A stretch of 64,000 bases of DNA from an uncultured Parabacteroides sp. Lineage in GTDB: Bacteria; Bacteroidota; Bacteroidia; Bacteroidales; Tannerellaceae. Below, one piece after another: positions 1 to 8,218 of this stretch. Position numbers and translations under genes: made by a program. The stretch covers positions 38,731 through 102,730 of the forward strand of contig CASEGC010000087.1 in NCBI GenBank assembly GCA_949287365.1, given 5' to 3'. The notes under the pieces were generated by a model. That model did not search any database. It was not told where the DNA came from and was given only the letters and a program-made list of their open reading frames with translations. Within the stretch, counting starts at the first letter, position 1, and the number at the start of each line of letters is the position of its first letter.

Positions 1-860
1 AGCATTGCCGGGTGACGCAACCGACATTGAGCATGATGATACAAAAGCTAGAAGATGAACTGGGCATCAAGCTGTTCGACAGGAATATCCAGCCGGTACG
101 CCCCACTCCCGTGGGGCGAAAGGTCATCGAGCAGGCGAGAAACGTCCTCCAGCAAGTCTCCCGGATAAGGGATATCGTCAACGAAGAGGAACAAGCCTTG
201 AAAGGGACGTTCCAGTTGGCCGTATTGCCAACCATAGCACCTTATCTGTTACCCCGTCTCCTTCAACGGTTATCGGCGAAATATCCCGAATTGGACATCC
301 GTATCTTGGAAATGAAGACGACACCGACCTTGAACGCCTTGCGAAACGGGGAGGTCGACGCCGCCTTAATCGCCAACCAGCCCACGGAGCCTTACCTGCG
401 GGGAGACACGCTTTATTACGAACAATTCTTCGGCTACGTCTCCCGCAAGGAGACTCTTTTCAAGAAAGATTTGATTCGTACGGCGGATATAGACGACGAA
501 AGGCTATGGTTGCTCGACGAAGGCCATTGCTTCCGTGACCAGTTGTTGCGTTTTTGCAAGATGGAGAAGGTGAAAATCCACCAGGCCGCCTATCGTTTGG
601 GTAGCTTGGAGACTTTCATGCGGATGGTGGAGAGCGGCAATGGCATCACGTTCATCCCAGAACTGGCTATCCTGCAACTCAGCGACACGCAAAAAGAGCT
701 CGTACGCCCTTTCGCCATTCCAAAGCCGACAAGGGAAATCGTCTTCGTCACACGTAAAGATTTTATCCGGCATACGATAGCCAAGATTTTAATCGAGAAT
801 ATCAAAGAAGCGGTTCCCAAAGAGATGCTAACGTTGCGTCCCGGACAACGGCTGGTATGA
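1..860 (+). CDS. oxyR: OxyR-type LysR regulator, 5' end outside window
   Basis: LysR-family transcription factor whose N-terminus lies upstream of the window; the frame is open from base 3 and reads HCRVTQPTLSMMIQKLEDEL, the second half of the winged helix-turn-helix. The effector domain follows. The peroxide-sensing cysteine pair of OxyR is present in the expected setting: the Cys codons at 528-530 (in DEGHCFRDQ) and 555-557 (in RFCKME) lie nine residues apart, the same spacing as Cys199/Cys208 of E. coli OxyR. In Bacteroides, OxyR controls catalase, dps and ahpCF; no such target is in view here. A hairpin terminator follows at 941-977. The identification as OxyR rather than a generic LysR protein rests mainly on the two cysteines. 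Confidence 0.9.
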   Translation, partial: HCRVTQPTLSMMIQKLEDELGIKLFDRNIQPVRPTPVGRKVIEQARNVLQQVSRIRDIVNEEEQALKGTFQLAVLPTIAPYLLPRLLQRLSAKYPELDIRILEMKTTPTLNALRNGEVDAALIANQPTEPYLRGDTLYYEQFFGYVSRKETLFKKDLIRTADIDDERLWLLDEGHCFRDQLLRFCKMEKVKIHQAAYRLGSLETFMRMVESGNGITFIPELAILQLSDTQKELVRPFAIPKPTREIVFVTRKDFIRHTIAKILIENIKEAVPKEMLTLRPGQRLV

Positions 861-940
861 TTAACTATCCCAAAGATGTCCGTGCCGCCCGATAATCAAG
901 AACGGAGATTTATTCGTACGGTGAGATTCGCCCTAAAAAT

Positions 941-977
941 TATAAAGAGAGCCTTCGCGAAAAAGACTCTCTTTATA
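941..977. terminator. Hairpin terminator between convergent genes
   Basis: Bases 941-951 (TATAAAGAGAG) pair perfectly with 967-977 (CTCTCTTTATA) around a 15-nt loop. It lies 81 bp after the oxyR stop and before the convergent nucleotide-sugar dehydrogenase gene, so it could serve either direction. There is no long T tract, so efficiency is uncertain. Confidence 0.6.
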
Positions 978-1021
978 GGCTTTAATAGGTATTAGGCCTT
1001 AAGGCAAAAAGATTGTTTAGG

Positions 1022-1067
1022 TTATTTGCTCGCAAACGTACGCCAATTAAAGGTACTGAGCAAATAA
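1022..1067. other. Perfect 10-bp inverted repeat with long loop
   Basis: TTATTTGCTC (1022-1031) and GAGCAAATAA (1058-1067) are exact inverted repeats separated by 26 nt. Read on the minus strand it lies downstream of the dehydrogenase gene that ends at 1141, with a run of T before it on that strand. It may be part of a terminator or a protein-binding site; the sequence does not decide. Confidence 0.35.
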
Positions 1068-1140
1068 AAATTTATATTATACAACATATTTTCTCAAGTT
1101 TATCGAGAATTATTCGTTCGCGGCGACCAAAAGCGAGAAT

Positions 1141-2430
1141 TTATAAGCTCCAATAAATCATTTTATTTATCTTACCCCGATAAATCCCCTTCACGTCGGC
1201 CAGCACCGCCCGGTCGTTCGTGACCGACAAGAAATAGGACTCATCCAATCTCAAGTAAGGCTCGTGAGCGACAGCGATGACCACCGCATCATATCTCTTA
1301 TCCGGTTTCTCTTTCATCACGATTCCATATTCCCGCGCCACCTCAGCGGGCGAAGCGAAAGGGTCCACCACATCGACTTCCGCCCCAAACTCCTTGAATT
1401 CCGCCACCACGTCCGCCACTTTCGAGTTCCGTATATCCGATACATTCTCCTTGAAGGTCATGCCCATGATTAATACGTTGGCTTTCACGATATTCTTTCC
1501 CTGCAAGATGATTTTCTTCACCACCTTTTTCCCGATATACCTTCCCATCGAATCGTTCACGTAACGTCCCGAATTAATCATCTTGGGATGATATTGTAAC
1601 TCATTGGCTTTATGGACGAGATAATAAGGGTCCACGCCGATACAATGGCCGCCGACCAGCCCGGGAGCGAAACGCAGGAAATTCCACTTCGTACTCGCAG
1701 CGTCCAGCACATCGAACGTATTGATTCCCATACGATCGAAAATAATGGAAAGCTCGTTCATCAAAGCGATATTCACGTCTCGTTGCGTATTCTCGATAAT
1801 CTTGGCAGCCTCGGCCACTTTAATGTTAGGAGCCAAATGAAGTCCCGCCTGAATCACCAATCGGTACACCTTCGTTATTGTCGCCAAAGCCTCGGCATCA
1901 TAGCCGGACACGATTTTCACCGTATTCGTCAACGTATGAATCTTATCGCCAGGATTAATCCGCTCAGGAGAATAACCCACCTTAAAATCCACTCCCACTT
2001 TCATGCCTGAGGCCGCCTCCAAAATCGGGATACAATCCTCCTCCGTGCATCCCGGATATACGGTAGACTCATAAACCACATAATCGCCACGTTTAAGTAC
2101 TTTTCCAACCGTGCGGGTCACGTCCAGCAAAGGCGATAAATCCGGTTCGTTATGGTTATCTATCGGAGTGGGAACAGCGATTACGTAAAAAGAGGCCTCC
2201 CGTAACTCCTCTACCGAAGAAGTAAATGTTATATCTTTTCCTCGAAACGCTTCAGAAGATAATTCTCCGCAAGGGTCCACGTTTCTCCGAAGCCTCTCCA
2301 AACGTCTCTCATCGATATCAAACCCTATGACCGACAAATGCTTGGCGAATTCCATAGCCAATGGCAATCCTACATATCCTAAGCCGATAACGGCCAGTCT
2401 CGTTCGTTTATCTAATAAATCCTTATACAT
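1141..2430 (-). CDS. Nucleotide-sugar dehydrogenase (UDP-HexNAc/UDP-glucose 6-dehydrogenase family)
   Basis: NAD-dependent dehydrogenase that oxidises C6 of a UDP-sugar to the uronic acid, supplying precursors for capsule or other surface polysaccharide in the cytoplasm. The N-terminal Rossmann motif is AVIGLGYVGLPLA, and the catalytic cysteine lies in GGHCIGVDPYYL. About 429 residues, full length for the family. I start it at the ATG ending at 2430 (MYKDLLDKR), because the longer frame adds 20 residues unlike the family before the Rossmann strand. It most resembles the VipA/TviB/WbpA group that acts on UDP-N-acetylhexosamines, but substrate cannot be settled from sequence. No glycosyltransferases flank it, so it is not part of a visible polysaccharide operon. 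The endonuclease gene lies just upstream on the same strand. Confidence 0.88.
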   Translation of the reverse strand: MYKDLLDKRTRLAVIGLGYVGLPLAMEFAKHLSVIGFDIDERRLERLRRNVDPCGELSSEAFRGKDITFTSSVEELREASFYVIAVPTPIDNHNEPDLSPLLDVTRTVGKVLKRGDYVVYESTVYPGCTEEDCIPILEAASGMKVGVDFKVGYSPERINPGDKIHTLTNTVKIVSGYDAEALATITKVYRLVIQAGLHLAPNIKVAEAAKIIENTQRDVNIALMNELSIIFDRMGINTFDVLDAASTKWNFLRFAPGLVGGHCIGVDPYYLVHKANELQYHPKMINSGRYVNDSMGRYIGKKVVKKIILQGKNIVKANVLIMGMTFKENVSDIRNSKVADVVAEFKEFGAEVDVVDPFASPAEVAREYGIVMKEKPDKRYDAVVIAVAHEPYLRLDESYFLSVTNDRAVLADVKGIYRGKINKMIYWSL

Positions 2431-2512
2431 TTTCCAAAACTCTTCCCATATAAATTCGTAAACGAGGTGAATCCTGTTTACAAACGGCATTTGGGATATT
2501 ATATTGTATTAT

Positions 2513-3502
2513 TTAAAACGACCAGCGGCTCCTGTCCACCCGAGCTTCCAGTTTCCCTTCTATCGAGTCGGGTAAAGCTGGGAAAAAGTCTATGCCAGTC
2601 ACTCGCTCGACACTGTCTATAGGTATCATCATCGACCGTAACGGAGTCTTCCCGTAATCTTTATTGTCAAACAGGAAACCTACACCCGTCGGCTTACCAT
2701 CCACTATCGTACAAATCACCTTGTAGAATGTTTTCGGAATCCCGACACGGTTCTTTCCCAATCGCCTCATCTCACTTTCGATAACCGGACCGGTCACGAT
2801 CCAAAGCGAACCATTCTCTTTCGCCCACAAACGGGATTGCTCCTCCAAATCCTTCCAGATTCCACGGTTCAAATCCGGCTTCTGCGGACAGATATTACTC
2901 AAGTAAAACGATTCCCGCATCGCCTTCGCCGACCATTTCATATCACCTGCCGGAGCCAAATGCCCCCGATCATAGCCCGTGCGGGTATAATCCTCATTCA
3001 AAGCGGTAGCGCCTTTCACCTGCGGGTCGGGGACAAACTTGTTCGAACGCTCCGCCTTTTTGCTTTTCGCTTCCTTCGCGGTCAACTCATAAGCGACCCA
3101 ATTGGCGATTCGATAATCCGAATTGTAAGAAACCGTATAGCCTTCATGCCGTATGATTTGTTCCTTACGTTTTTTCTCTAATGTCGGAATCTCCACATTG
3201 GCGGGAAACGTATAAGTGAACGTATTTCCCTGAGAGCGATTGCTCTCCTCATCTTTTACTCGCACGGATTTCCCGCTCTCTTTTTTCTTAGGAGCGGAAA
3301 CTTCCTCCCTTCGTGATTCCCGGTTATCGGAACTTGTCCGAGAAGCCGGGAAAAAATAATTATATATGTACAACAACCCTATTAAGCACACGAGTATCGC
3401 GGAAACCCTCAATAACGTTCTCTTTATCGACGCGATAAATGAGGCCGTCGGTCTTTTCTTCCCGCCCTTCCGAGGTTGCCGTCTTCCTTTCCTCTTTGCC
3501 AT
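2513..3502 (-). CDS. Membrane-anchored DNA/RNA non-specific endonuclease
   Basis: NUC1/NucA-type beta-beta-alpha-Me nuclease. The catalytic DRGH motif is present at about residues 178-181 (YDRGHLAPAGDM), followed by the family's SNICPQ and NRGIWKDLE stretch that includes the metal-binding Asn. The start is placed at MAKRKGRRQ (ATG ending at 3502). The N-terminus is very basic, followed by one membrane segment at about residues 27-51 and then a charged, low-complexity linker, so the nuclease domain should face the periplasm. About 329 residues. A role in degrading extracellular nucleic acid is inferred; no cognate immunity protein such as NuiA is adjacent, as expected for a periplasmic enzyme. 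It lies downstream of dnaB on the same strand with an 85-bp gap that contains a hairpin. Confidence 0.85.
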   Translation of the reverse strand: MAKRKGRRQPRKGGKKRPTASFIASIKRTLLRVSAILVCLIGLLYIYNYFFPASRTSSDNRESRREEVSAPKKKESGKSVRVKDEESNRSQGNTFTYTFPANVEIPTLEKKRKEQIIRHEGYTVSYNSDYRIANWVAYELTAKEAKSKKAERSNKFVPDPQVKGATALNEDYTRTGYDRGHLAPAGDMKWSAKAMRESFYLSNICPQKPDLNRGIWKDLEEQSRLWAKENGSLWIVTGPVIESEMRRLGKNRVGIPKTFYKVICTIVDGKPTGVGFLFDNKDYGKTPLRSMMIPIDSVERVTGIDFFPALPDSIEGKLEARVDRSRWSF

Positions 3503-3543
3503 ATTCTGTATTCCTATCAATAAACCCATAAATATTTTCACAG

Positions 3544-3579
3544 GCCACGGATTGCAGGTCCTGACGCTTCATCCGTGGC
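3544..3579 (-). terminator. Hairpin downstream of dnaB
   Basis: GCCACGGAT (3544-3552) pairs exactly with ATCCGTGGC (3571-3579), forming a 9-bp GC-rich stem right after the dnaB stop codon. There is no T tract, so it may be a weak terminator or an mRNA 3'-end stabiliser. Confidence 0.4.
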
Positions 3580-3587
3580 ATCAGCGT

Positions 3588-5102
3588 TTAAAATGGCACC
3601 TCGTCGCTTCCCTGGCTCAGGAAATCGGCGCCGGCGGGAGAAATCGGCGACACCGGAGCGGCGGAACCCCCACTCATGGCGGAGGTGAACTCCATCGGCA
3701 CGTCCTCCTCGATGTTCATGAACTTGGCGAACTCGCTCTTGAAGCGCAACCGCACGTCGCCCACCGCGCCGTTACGATGCTTGGCGATGATAATCTCCGC
3801 CATGCCTATCAGCGAGTTGCCCCGCTCGTCCTCCGTTATCTTGTAATACTCCGGCCGGTGGATGAAACAAACCATGTCGGCATCCTGCTCGATGGCTCCG
3901 GACTCGCGGAGGTCCGCCAGTTGCGGCCGCTTGCCCTCCGCCCCTTGCCGGGCCTCCACGCCGCGGTTCAACTGCGACAAGGCGATGATGGGGATGTCCA
4001 GCTCCTTCGCCAACCCCTTCAGCGAACGGGAAATCGTGCTCACCTCCTGCTCGCGGCTACCGAAATTCATGCCGCTGGCGTTCATCAACTGGAGGTAATC
4101 GATAATGATGCACTTGATGCCATGCTCGCGCACCAGCCGACGCGCCTTCGTACGCAGCTCGAAGACGGAGAGGCTCGGCGTATCGTCCACGTAAATCGGG
4201 GCGTCGTACAACTCCTTAATCTTGTAATCCAGCTGCTCCCACTCGTAGCTCTCCAGCCGTCCGCTCTTTATCTTATCGCCGGGAATCTCGCAAACGTTCA
4301 CTATCAAACGGTTAACGAGCTGCACGTTGCTCATCTCCAACGAGAAGATAGCGACGGGGATGTTAAAGTTCACCGCCATGTTCTTCGCCATCGAGAGCAC
4401 GAAGGCCGTCTTTCCCATCGCCGGACGGGCGGCGATGATAATCAGGTCGGAGTTCTGCCATCCGGAAGTAATCTTGTCTATTCCGTGGAAGCCCGTCCGC
4501 AAGCCACTCAAGCCCTCCTTCTGGTTGGCGGCCTTCTGGAGCATGTCCATGGCGTCCTTAATGACGGGATTGATTTGTACGACATCCTTCTTGACGTTCC
4601 GTTGCGAGATCTCGAACAACTTCCCCTCCGCCTCCTGCATCAAGTCATCCACGTCGATTGTCTCGTCGAACGCTTTACCCTGTATCTGCGCGGTGAAAGA
4701 AATCAACTCCCTCGCCAAATACTTTTGGGCGATGATACGGGCGTGGTACTCGATATGGGCGCTACTGGCCACCTTGCTGGTGAGCTGCGAGATATAGAAC
4801 GGCCCGCCTACCTCCTCCAGCTCGCCCCGCTTCTTCAGCTGCTCTGTCACGGTAAGCATATCCACCGGACGCTGGTTCAACGCCAAGTCGACGATGGCGG
4901 AGTAAATCTTCTCATGCGCCTTCTCGTAAAAACATTCCGGCTTCAATATCTCGCTGACCATCGAATACGCGTCCTTCTCAAGCATCAAGGCGCCCAATAC
5001 CGCCTCCTCCAACTCCCGCGCCTGGGGCTGAAGGCGTCCCATGTCGGGCACGACCACCGGCGTCCTCATCCCGCCTCCACTATTCATCAATTTCTTTCCC
5101 AT
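3588..5102 (-). CDS. dnaB: Replicative DNA helicase DnaB
   Basis: Hexameric 5'-3' helicase of the replication fork, 504 residues, full length. The N-terminal DnaB domain covers about residues 25-125 and the RecA-like C-terminal ATPase about 195-470. Walker A is ARPAMGKT at residues 225-232, Walker B is the CIIIDYLQLM strand, and the DnaB signature LSQLNRGVEAR follows. No intein interrupts the P-loop. It is divergent from pyrB across a 389-bp space that holds a palindrome array. On the minus strand the motif TATCTTTG (5129-5136) lies 27-34 bp before the start and fits a Bacteroidales -7 box, though I see no well-spaced -33 partner. Confidence 0.97.
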   Translation of the reverse strand: MGKKLMNSGGGMRTPVVVPDMGRLQPQARELEEAVLGALMLEKDAYSMVSEILKPECFYEKAHEKIYSAIVDLALNQRPVDMLTVTEQLKKRGELEEVGGPFYISQLTSKVASSAHIEYHARIIAQKYLARELISFTAQIQGKAFDETIDVDDLMQEAEGKLFEISQRNVKKDVVQINPVIKDAMDMLQKAANQKEGLSGLRTGFHGIDKITSGWQNSDLIIIAARPAMGKTAFVLSMAKNMAVNFNIPVAIFSLEMSNVQLVNRLIVNVCEIPGDKIKSGRLESYEWEQLDYKIKELYDAPIYVDDTPSLSVFELRTKARRLVREHGIKCIIIDYLQLMNASGMNFGSREQEVSTISRSLKGLAKELDIPIIALSQLNRGVEARQGAEGKRPQLADLRESGAIEQDADMVCFIHRPEYYKITEDERGNSLIGMAEIIIAKHRNGAVGDVRLRFKSEFAKFMNIEEDVPMEFTSAMSGGSAAPVSPISPAGADFLSQGSDEVPF

Positions 5103-5192
5103 CTCTTCTCACTGTTTTTTCGGGAGGCCAAAGATACGACCTTTCGACCATTCTTGGAACAACCCACACGAGATAAACCGCCGACAAGGGAC

Positions 5193-5378
5193 AAAAAGTT
5201 CGATAGCCCGGCAAAAAAAAACGGAAAAGCGAGGAGGAAAAAGTCCGTTCCCCCTTATAAAAAGTCTATCTTTAGGCTGAAGATATGTATCTTTAATCTA
5301 AAGATACGCGTCTTTAGGCTGCAGATATGTATCTTTAGGCTAAAGATAGAGAATATACCGGAACGAAACGAACTTTTT
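5193..5378. repeat. Palindrome-array element, copy A (4 x 21 bp)
   Basis: In the 389-bp space between dnaB and pyrB. The core, 5267-5348, is four 19-bp palindromes separated by exactly 2 nt (21-bp period); the last unit is TATCTTTAGGCTAAAGATA. The core is enclosed by a perfect 10-bp inverted repeat, AAAAAGTTCG at 5193-5202 and CGAACTTTTT at 5369-5378, within longer purine-rich left and pyrimidine-rich right flanks. Copies B, C and D in this window share the core, and A, C and D clearly share flanks. One frame runs open through the array on the plus strand with a 7-residue repeat, but I regard this as a by-product of the 21-bp period. Outside the element I see only the start-proximal sequences of the two genes. 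Confidence 0.9.
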
Positions 5379-5491
5379 CCGGCGGGCACGGAAGTTTTTC
5401 TCCCGGCGTTCCCTTTCTTTTCCCCTATTATCGGACCCGCGTTAAACGATTATTTCATACATTCGCGTACAGAAGACAGAATATACCAGAT

Positions 5492-6412
5492 ATGAAAAGT
5501 AAAAGTTTAGTTTCCATCGACGAGTGCTCCAAGGAGGACATTCTTCGCATTTTAGATAACGCCCGGAAGTTCGAGGAGAACCCTAACCGGAGATTGCTAG
5601 AGGGCAAAGTGGCCGCCACGCTCTTCTTCGAGCCATCGACACGCACGAGGCTGAGTTTCGAGACGGCCGTCAACCGTTTAGGCGGACGCGTGATAGGCTT
5701 CTCCGACGCCTCCACCACCAGCTCCTCCAAGGGTGAGACGCTGAAAGACACGATATTGATGGTGAGCAATTACGCGGACCTGATTATCATGAGGCATTAT
5801 CTGGAAGGCGCGGCGCGATACGCCTCGGAGGTCACGGACATTCCCATCATCAACGCCGGAGACGGAGCGAACCAGCATCCCTCGCAAACGATGTTGGACC
5901 TTTATTCCATCCGTAAGACACAAGGCCGGCTGGACAACCTCACCATCACGATGGTGGGCGACCTGAAATACGGACGTACGGTCCATTCCTTGATCGTAGG
6001 CATGTCGCATTTCAACCCCACGTTCCATTTCGTCGCTCCCAAGGAGTTGCGTATGCCGGACGAGCAGAAGAACTTCTGCGACACGCACGGCAGCAAATAC
6101 GAGGAGCACACGGACTTCACGGAAAAGATTATCAACCAGACGGACATACTTTACATGACCCGCGTGCAACGCGAGCGCTTCACCGACCTTGAGGAATACG
6201 AGCGGGTGAAGAACGTCTATATATTACGTAACGACATGCTGAGGAACAGCCGCGAGAACTTGCGAATCCTGCATCCGCTGCCCCGCGTGAACGAGATCGC
6301 CTACGACGTGGACGACAATCCGAAGGCCTATTACATCCGGCAGGCGCGCAACGGGCTGTTCGCCCGCGAGGCCATCATCTGCGATGTCTTAGGCATATCA
6401 ATCGATGAATAG
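5492..6412 (+). CDS. pyrB: Aspartate carbamoyltransferase catalytic subunit
   Basis: Condenses carbamoyl phosphate with L-aspartate in the committed step of pyrimidine synthesis, in the cytoplasm. 306 residues, normal length. The carbamoyl-phosphate loop STRTR is at residues 49-53 ([13 protein letters not shown]), the catalytic region is [16 protein letters not shown], and HPLPRVNEI follows near the C-terminus. pyrI follows after 23 bp, so the enzyme should form the allosteric c6r6 holoenzyme. The carbamoyl phosphate synthase genes carA and carB lie some 21 kb away in the same window. TACATTCG at 5458-5465 could be a -7 box; no good -33 is visible. Confidence 0.97.
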   Translation: MKSKSLVSIDECSKEDILRILDNARKFEENPNRRLLEGKVAATLFFEPSTRTRLSFETAVNRLGGRVIGFSDASTTSSSKGETLKDTILMVSNYADLIIMRHYLEGAARYASEVTDIPIINAGDGANQHPSQTMLDLYSIRKTQGRLDNLTITMVGDLKYGRTVHSLIVGMSHFNPTFHFVAPKELRMPDEQKNFCDTHGSKYEEHTDFTEKIINQTDILYMTRVQRERFTDLEEYERVKNVYILRNDMLRNSRENLRILHPLPRVNEIAYDVDDNPKAYYIRQARNGLFAREAIICDVLGISIDE

Positions 6413-6435
6413 AACTCAAAAAACGGAATAAAACT

Positions 6436-6900
6436 ATGTCAAACGAGAAGAAAAAAGAGATGCAAGTAGCCGCCTTGGAGAACGGCACCGCCATCGACCA
6501 TATCCCGCCCAGCCAATTGTTTAAGGTAGCCGCTTTGCTGGGGCTCGACAAGATGGACAATACGATTACTATCGGCAACAACCTTCACAGCAACAAGATG
6601 GGAAGCAAAGGCATGATCAAGATAGCCGACAAGTTTTTCGAGACGGACGAGATCAGCCGTATCGCCCTGATCGCGCCGAATATCGTGCTGAACGTCATCC
6701 GCGATTATGAGGTCGTGGAGAAAAAGACCGTCACCCTGCCCGACGAGCTTATCGGGTTGGTCAAGTGCAACAACCCGAAATGCATCACCAACAACGAGCC
6801 GATGCTGACCCGTTTCCACGTGATAGACAAGGAGAGAGGCACCATCAAATGTCACTATTGCGAGCGGAAGATAAACAAGGAGGATGTCATCATCAAATAA
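6436..6900 (+). CDS. pyrI: Aspartate carbamoyltransferase regulatory subunit
   Basis: Binds CTP/ATP and transmits allosteric control to PyrB. 154 residues. The N-terminal allosteric domain includes the ID..P..QLFKVA region. The C-terminal zinc domain has its four cysteines at 111, 116, 139 and 142 (CNNPKC and CHYC), which hold the regulatory to the catalytic chain. It sits directly after pyrB in the same transcription unit, and the flavin reductase-like gene follows after 18 bp. Confidence 0.97.
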   Translation: MSNEKKKEMQVAALENGTAIDHIPPSQLFKVAALLGLDKMDNTITIGNNLHSNKMGSKGMIKIADKFFETDEISRIALIAPNIVLNVIRDYEVVEKKTVTLPDELIGLVKCNNPKCITNNEPMLTRFHVIDKERGTIKCHYCERKINKEDVIIK

Positions 6901-6918
6901 TTAAAAAATAGCGAGAAC

Positions 6919-7485
6919 ATGAAACAGGATTGGAAACCGGGAACGATGATTTATCCATTGCCCGCCGTGATGGTAAGTTGCGGCGGAGACCCTTCGGAAT
7001 ACAACATACTGACCGTATCGTGGGTGGGAACGATTTGCACGAATCCGCCGATGTGCTACATCTCCGTGCGTCCGGAACGTTCCTCTTACCCTATCTTGAG
7101 GAAGAACATGGAGTTCGTCATCAACCTGACGACCCGCGAGCTGGCTTACGCGACAGATTGGTGCGGCGTTAACTCGGGCAAGGAACATCGCAAGTTCGAG
7201 GAAATGGGACTTACGCCCGGGAAAGCGACCATCGTCAAGGCGCCCATTATCGAAGAATCCCCGCTCTGTATCGAGTGCCGCGTGAAGGAGGTGATGGCTT
7301 TGGGAAGCCACGACATGTTCATCGCAGATGTCGTGAACGTCAAAGCCGACGAGAAATACCTCGACCCGGAAACTGGAGCTTTCGATATGCGGAAAGCGGA
7401 TCTTATCGCTTACTCGCACGGCAAGTATTACGGTTTGGGCGAATTGGTCGGCAAGTTCGGCTGGTCCGTGAAAAAAAAGAAATAA
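6919..7485 (+). CDS. Flavin reductase family protein (flavoredoxin-like)
   Basis: FMN-binding split-barrel protein of the flavin reductase/flavoredoxin family, 188 residues. The N-terminal PLPAVMVSCGG and the following VSWVGTICTNPPMCYISVRP segment form the typical FMN-binding barrel strands, and GVNSGKEHRKFEEMGLTP is the family's conserved mid-region. It may pass electrons between NAD(P)H and flavin or an iron-sulfur partner; the partner is unknown. It is the third gene of the pyrB-pyrI unit (18-bp gap) and is followed 7 bp later by a barrel protein, so it is probably co-transcribed, but no link to pyrimidine synthesis is established. Confidence 0.85.
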   Translation: MKQDWKPGTMIYPLPAVMVSCGGDPSEYNILTVSWVGTICTNPPMCYISVRPERSSYPILRKNMEFVINLTTRELAYATDWCGVNSGKEHRKFEEMGLTPGKATIVKAPIIEESPLCIECRVKEVMALGSHDMFIADVVNVKADEKYLDPETGAFDMRKADLIAYSHGKYYGLGELVGKFGWSVKKKK

Positions 7486-7492
7486 GCGAACG

Positions 7493-8218
7493 ATGCTAAA
7501 ACGCTATCTGATAGGAGGAGCGCTCATCCTCTCGTGCACGTTGATGGAAGCGCAAAATATCATGCGCATCGAGAACAAGATGTTTAACGTCGGAGCCAAA
7601 GTAGGCTTCAACGCCACGTTCCCGATTATCAATTCGCTATCCATCAACGGGCAAGAGGCGGAAGAGATTAATATGGAATACAAAATCGGATATTTGGCGT
7701 CGTTTTTCTGCCGAATCAATATCGAGCGTTTCTTCCTCCAACCCGGCATCTCTTGGTCACGTTCCGAAGGGGATATTCGCTTCACGATTCCGCAAGATAT
7801 GACCAACGCCAGTTCCGCGGGAGAAGAATTAGCCTCCTCCAATCGATTAGGCATACAGACCAATTCCATCGAGATGCCGATTATGGTAGGTTTCAATTGG
7901 GTAAAAAGCGGTCCTTACGGATTAAGCGTCATGGTCGGCCCCAAACTAAAATATAACTATGACAACGCCTACTCGCTCGAATCTTCCACGACCCAAATCG
8001 ATTACGCGAACGAGAATACTCCTTTTGGTGTCAACATCGCCGCCGGCGTAGGGGTGAATATTGGCCGCCTGTTCTTCGATTTCATCTATGAATTCGGGCT
8101 GAACCAAATGGAATCCGAATTCGAACGGATTGACAACCCGCTTCCCGAAACCAATTACGACATCACCATAGATAAGCGGACGAACATGATGAGCATCTCG
8201 CTCGGTTTCCTATTTTGA
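7493..8218 (+). CDS. Small outer-membrane beta-barrel protein (PorT-like)
   Basis: 241 residues with a signal peptide (MLKRYLIGGALILSCTLMEAQ). The rest shows alternating amphipathic strands typical of 8-stranded outer-membrane barrels of the PorT/OmpA-like group: FNVGAKVGFNATF, FFLQPGISWSRS, GLSVMVGPKLKYNY, FGVNIAAGVGVNI, and a final strand ending in Phe (SISLGFLF). PorT itself serves type IX secretion in Porphyromonas, but small barrels of this class have many roles, so no function is assigned. Its stop codon overlaps the convergent CBS-domain gene by 9 bp. Confidence 0.75.
   Translation: MLKRYLIGGALILSCTLMEAQNIMRIENKMFNVGAKVGFNATFPIINSLSINGQEAEEINMEYKIGYLASFFCRINIERFFLQPGISWSRSEGDIRFTIPQDMTNASSAGEELASSNRLGIQTNSIEMPIMVGFNWVKSGPYGLSVMVGPKLKYNYDNAYSLESSTTQIDYANENTPFGVNIAAGVGVNIGRLFFDFIYEFGLNQMESEFERIDNPLPETNYDITIDKRTNMMSISLGFLF

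Noticed and set aside
1022-1067. Riboswitch or small RNA in the oxyR-dehydrogenase gap.
   Set aside because: Only a simple inverted repeat is visible; no known riboswitch core or promoter could be supported.
5267-5348. Possible CRISPR array at the 21-bp repeats (also 26795-27060 and 14223-14432).
   Set aside because: Units follow each other without unique 30-40 bp spacers, units are themselves palindromic and variable, and no cas genes are present.
3366-5495. Very long plus-strand open frame opposite dnaB, ending in a 7-residue repeat.
   Set aside because: It lies antisense to the well-conserved dnaB, and its composition is typical of an antisense shadow in GC-rich coding DNA; the repeat end comes from the 21-bp array.
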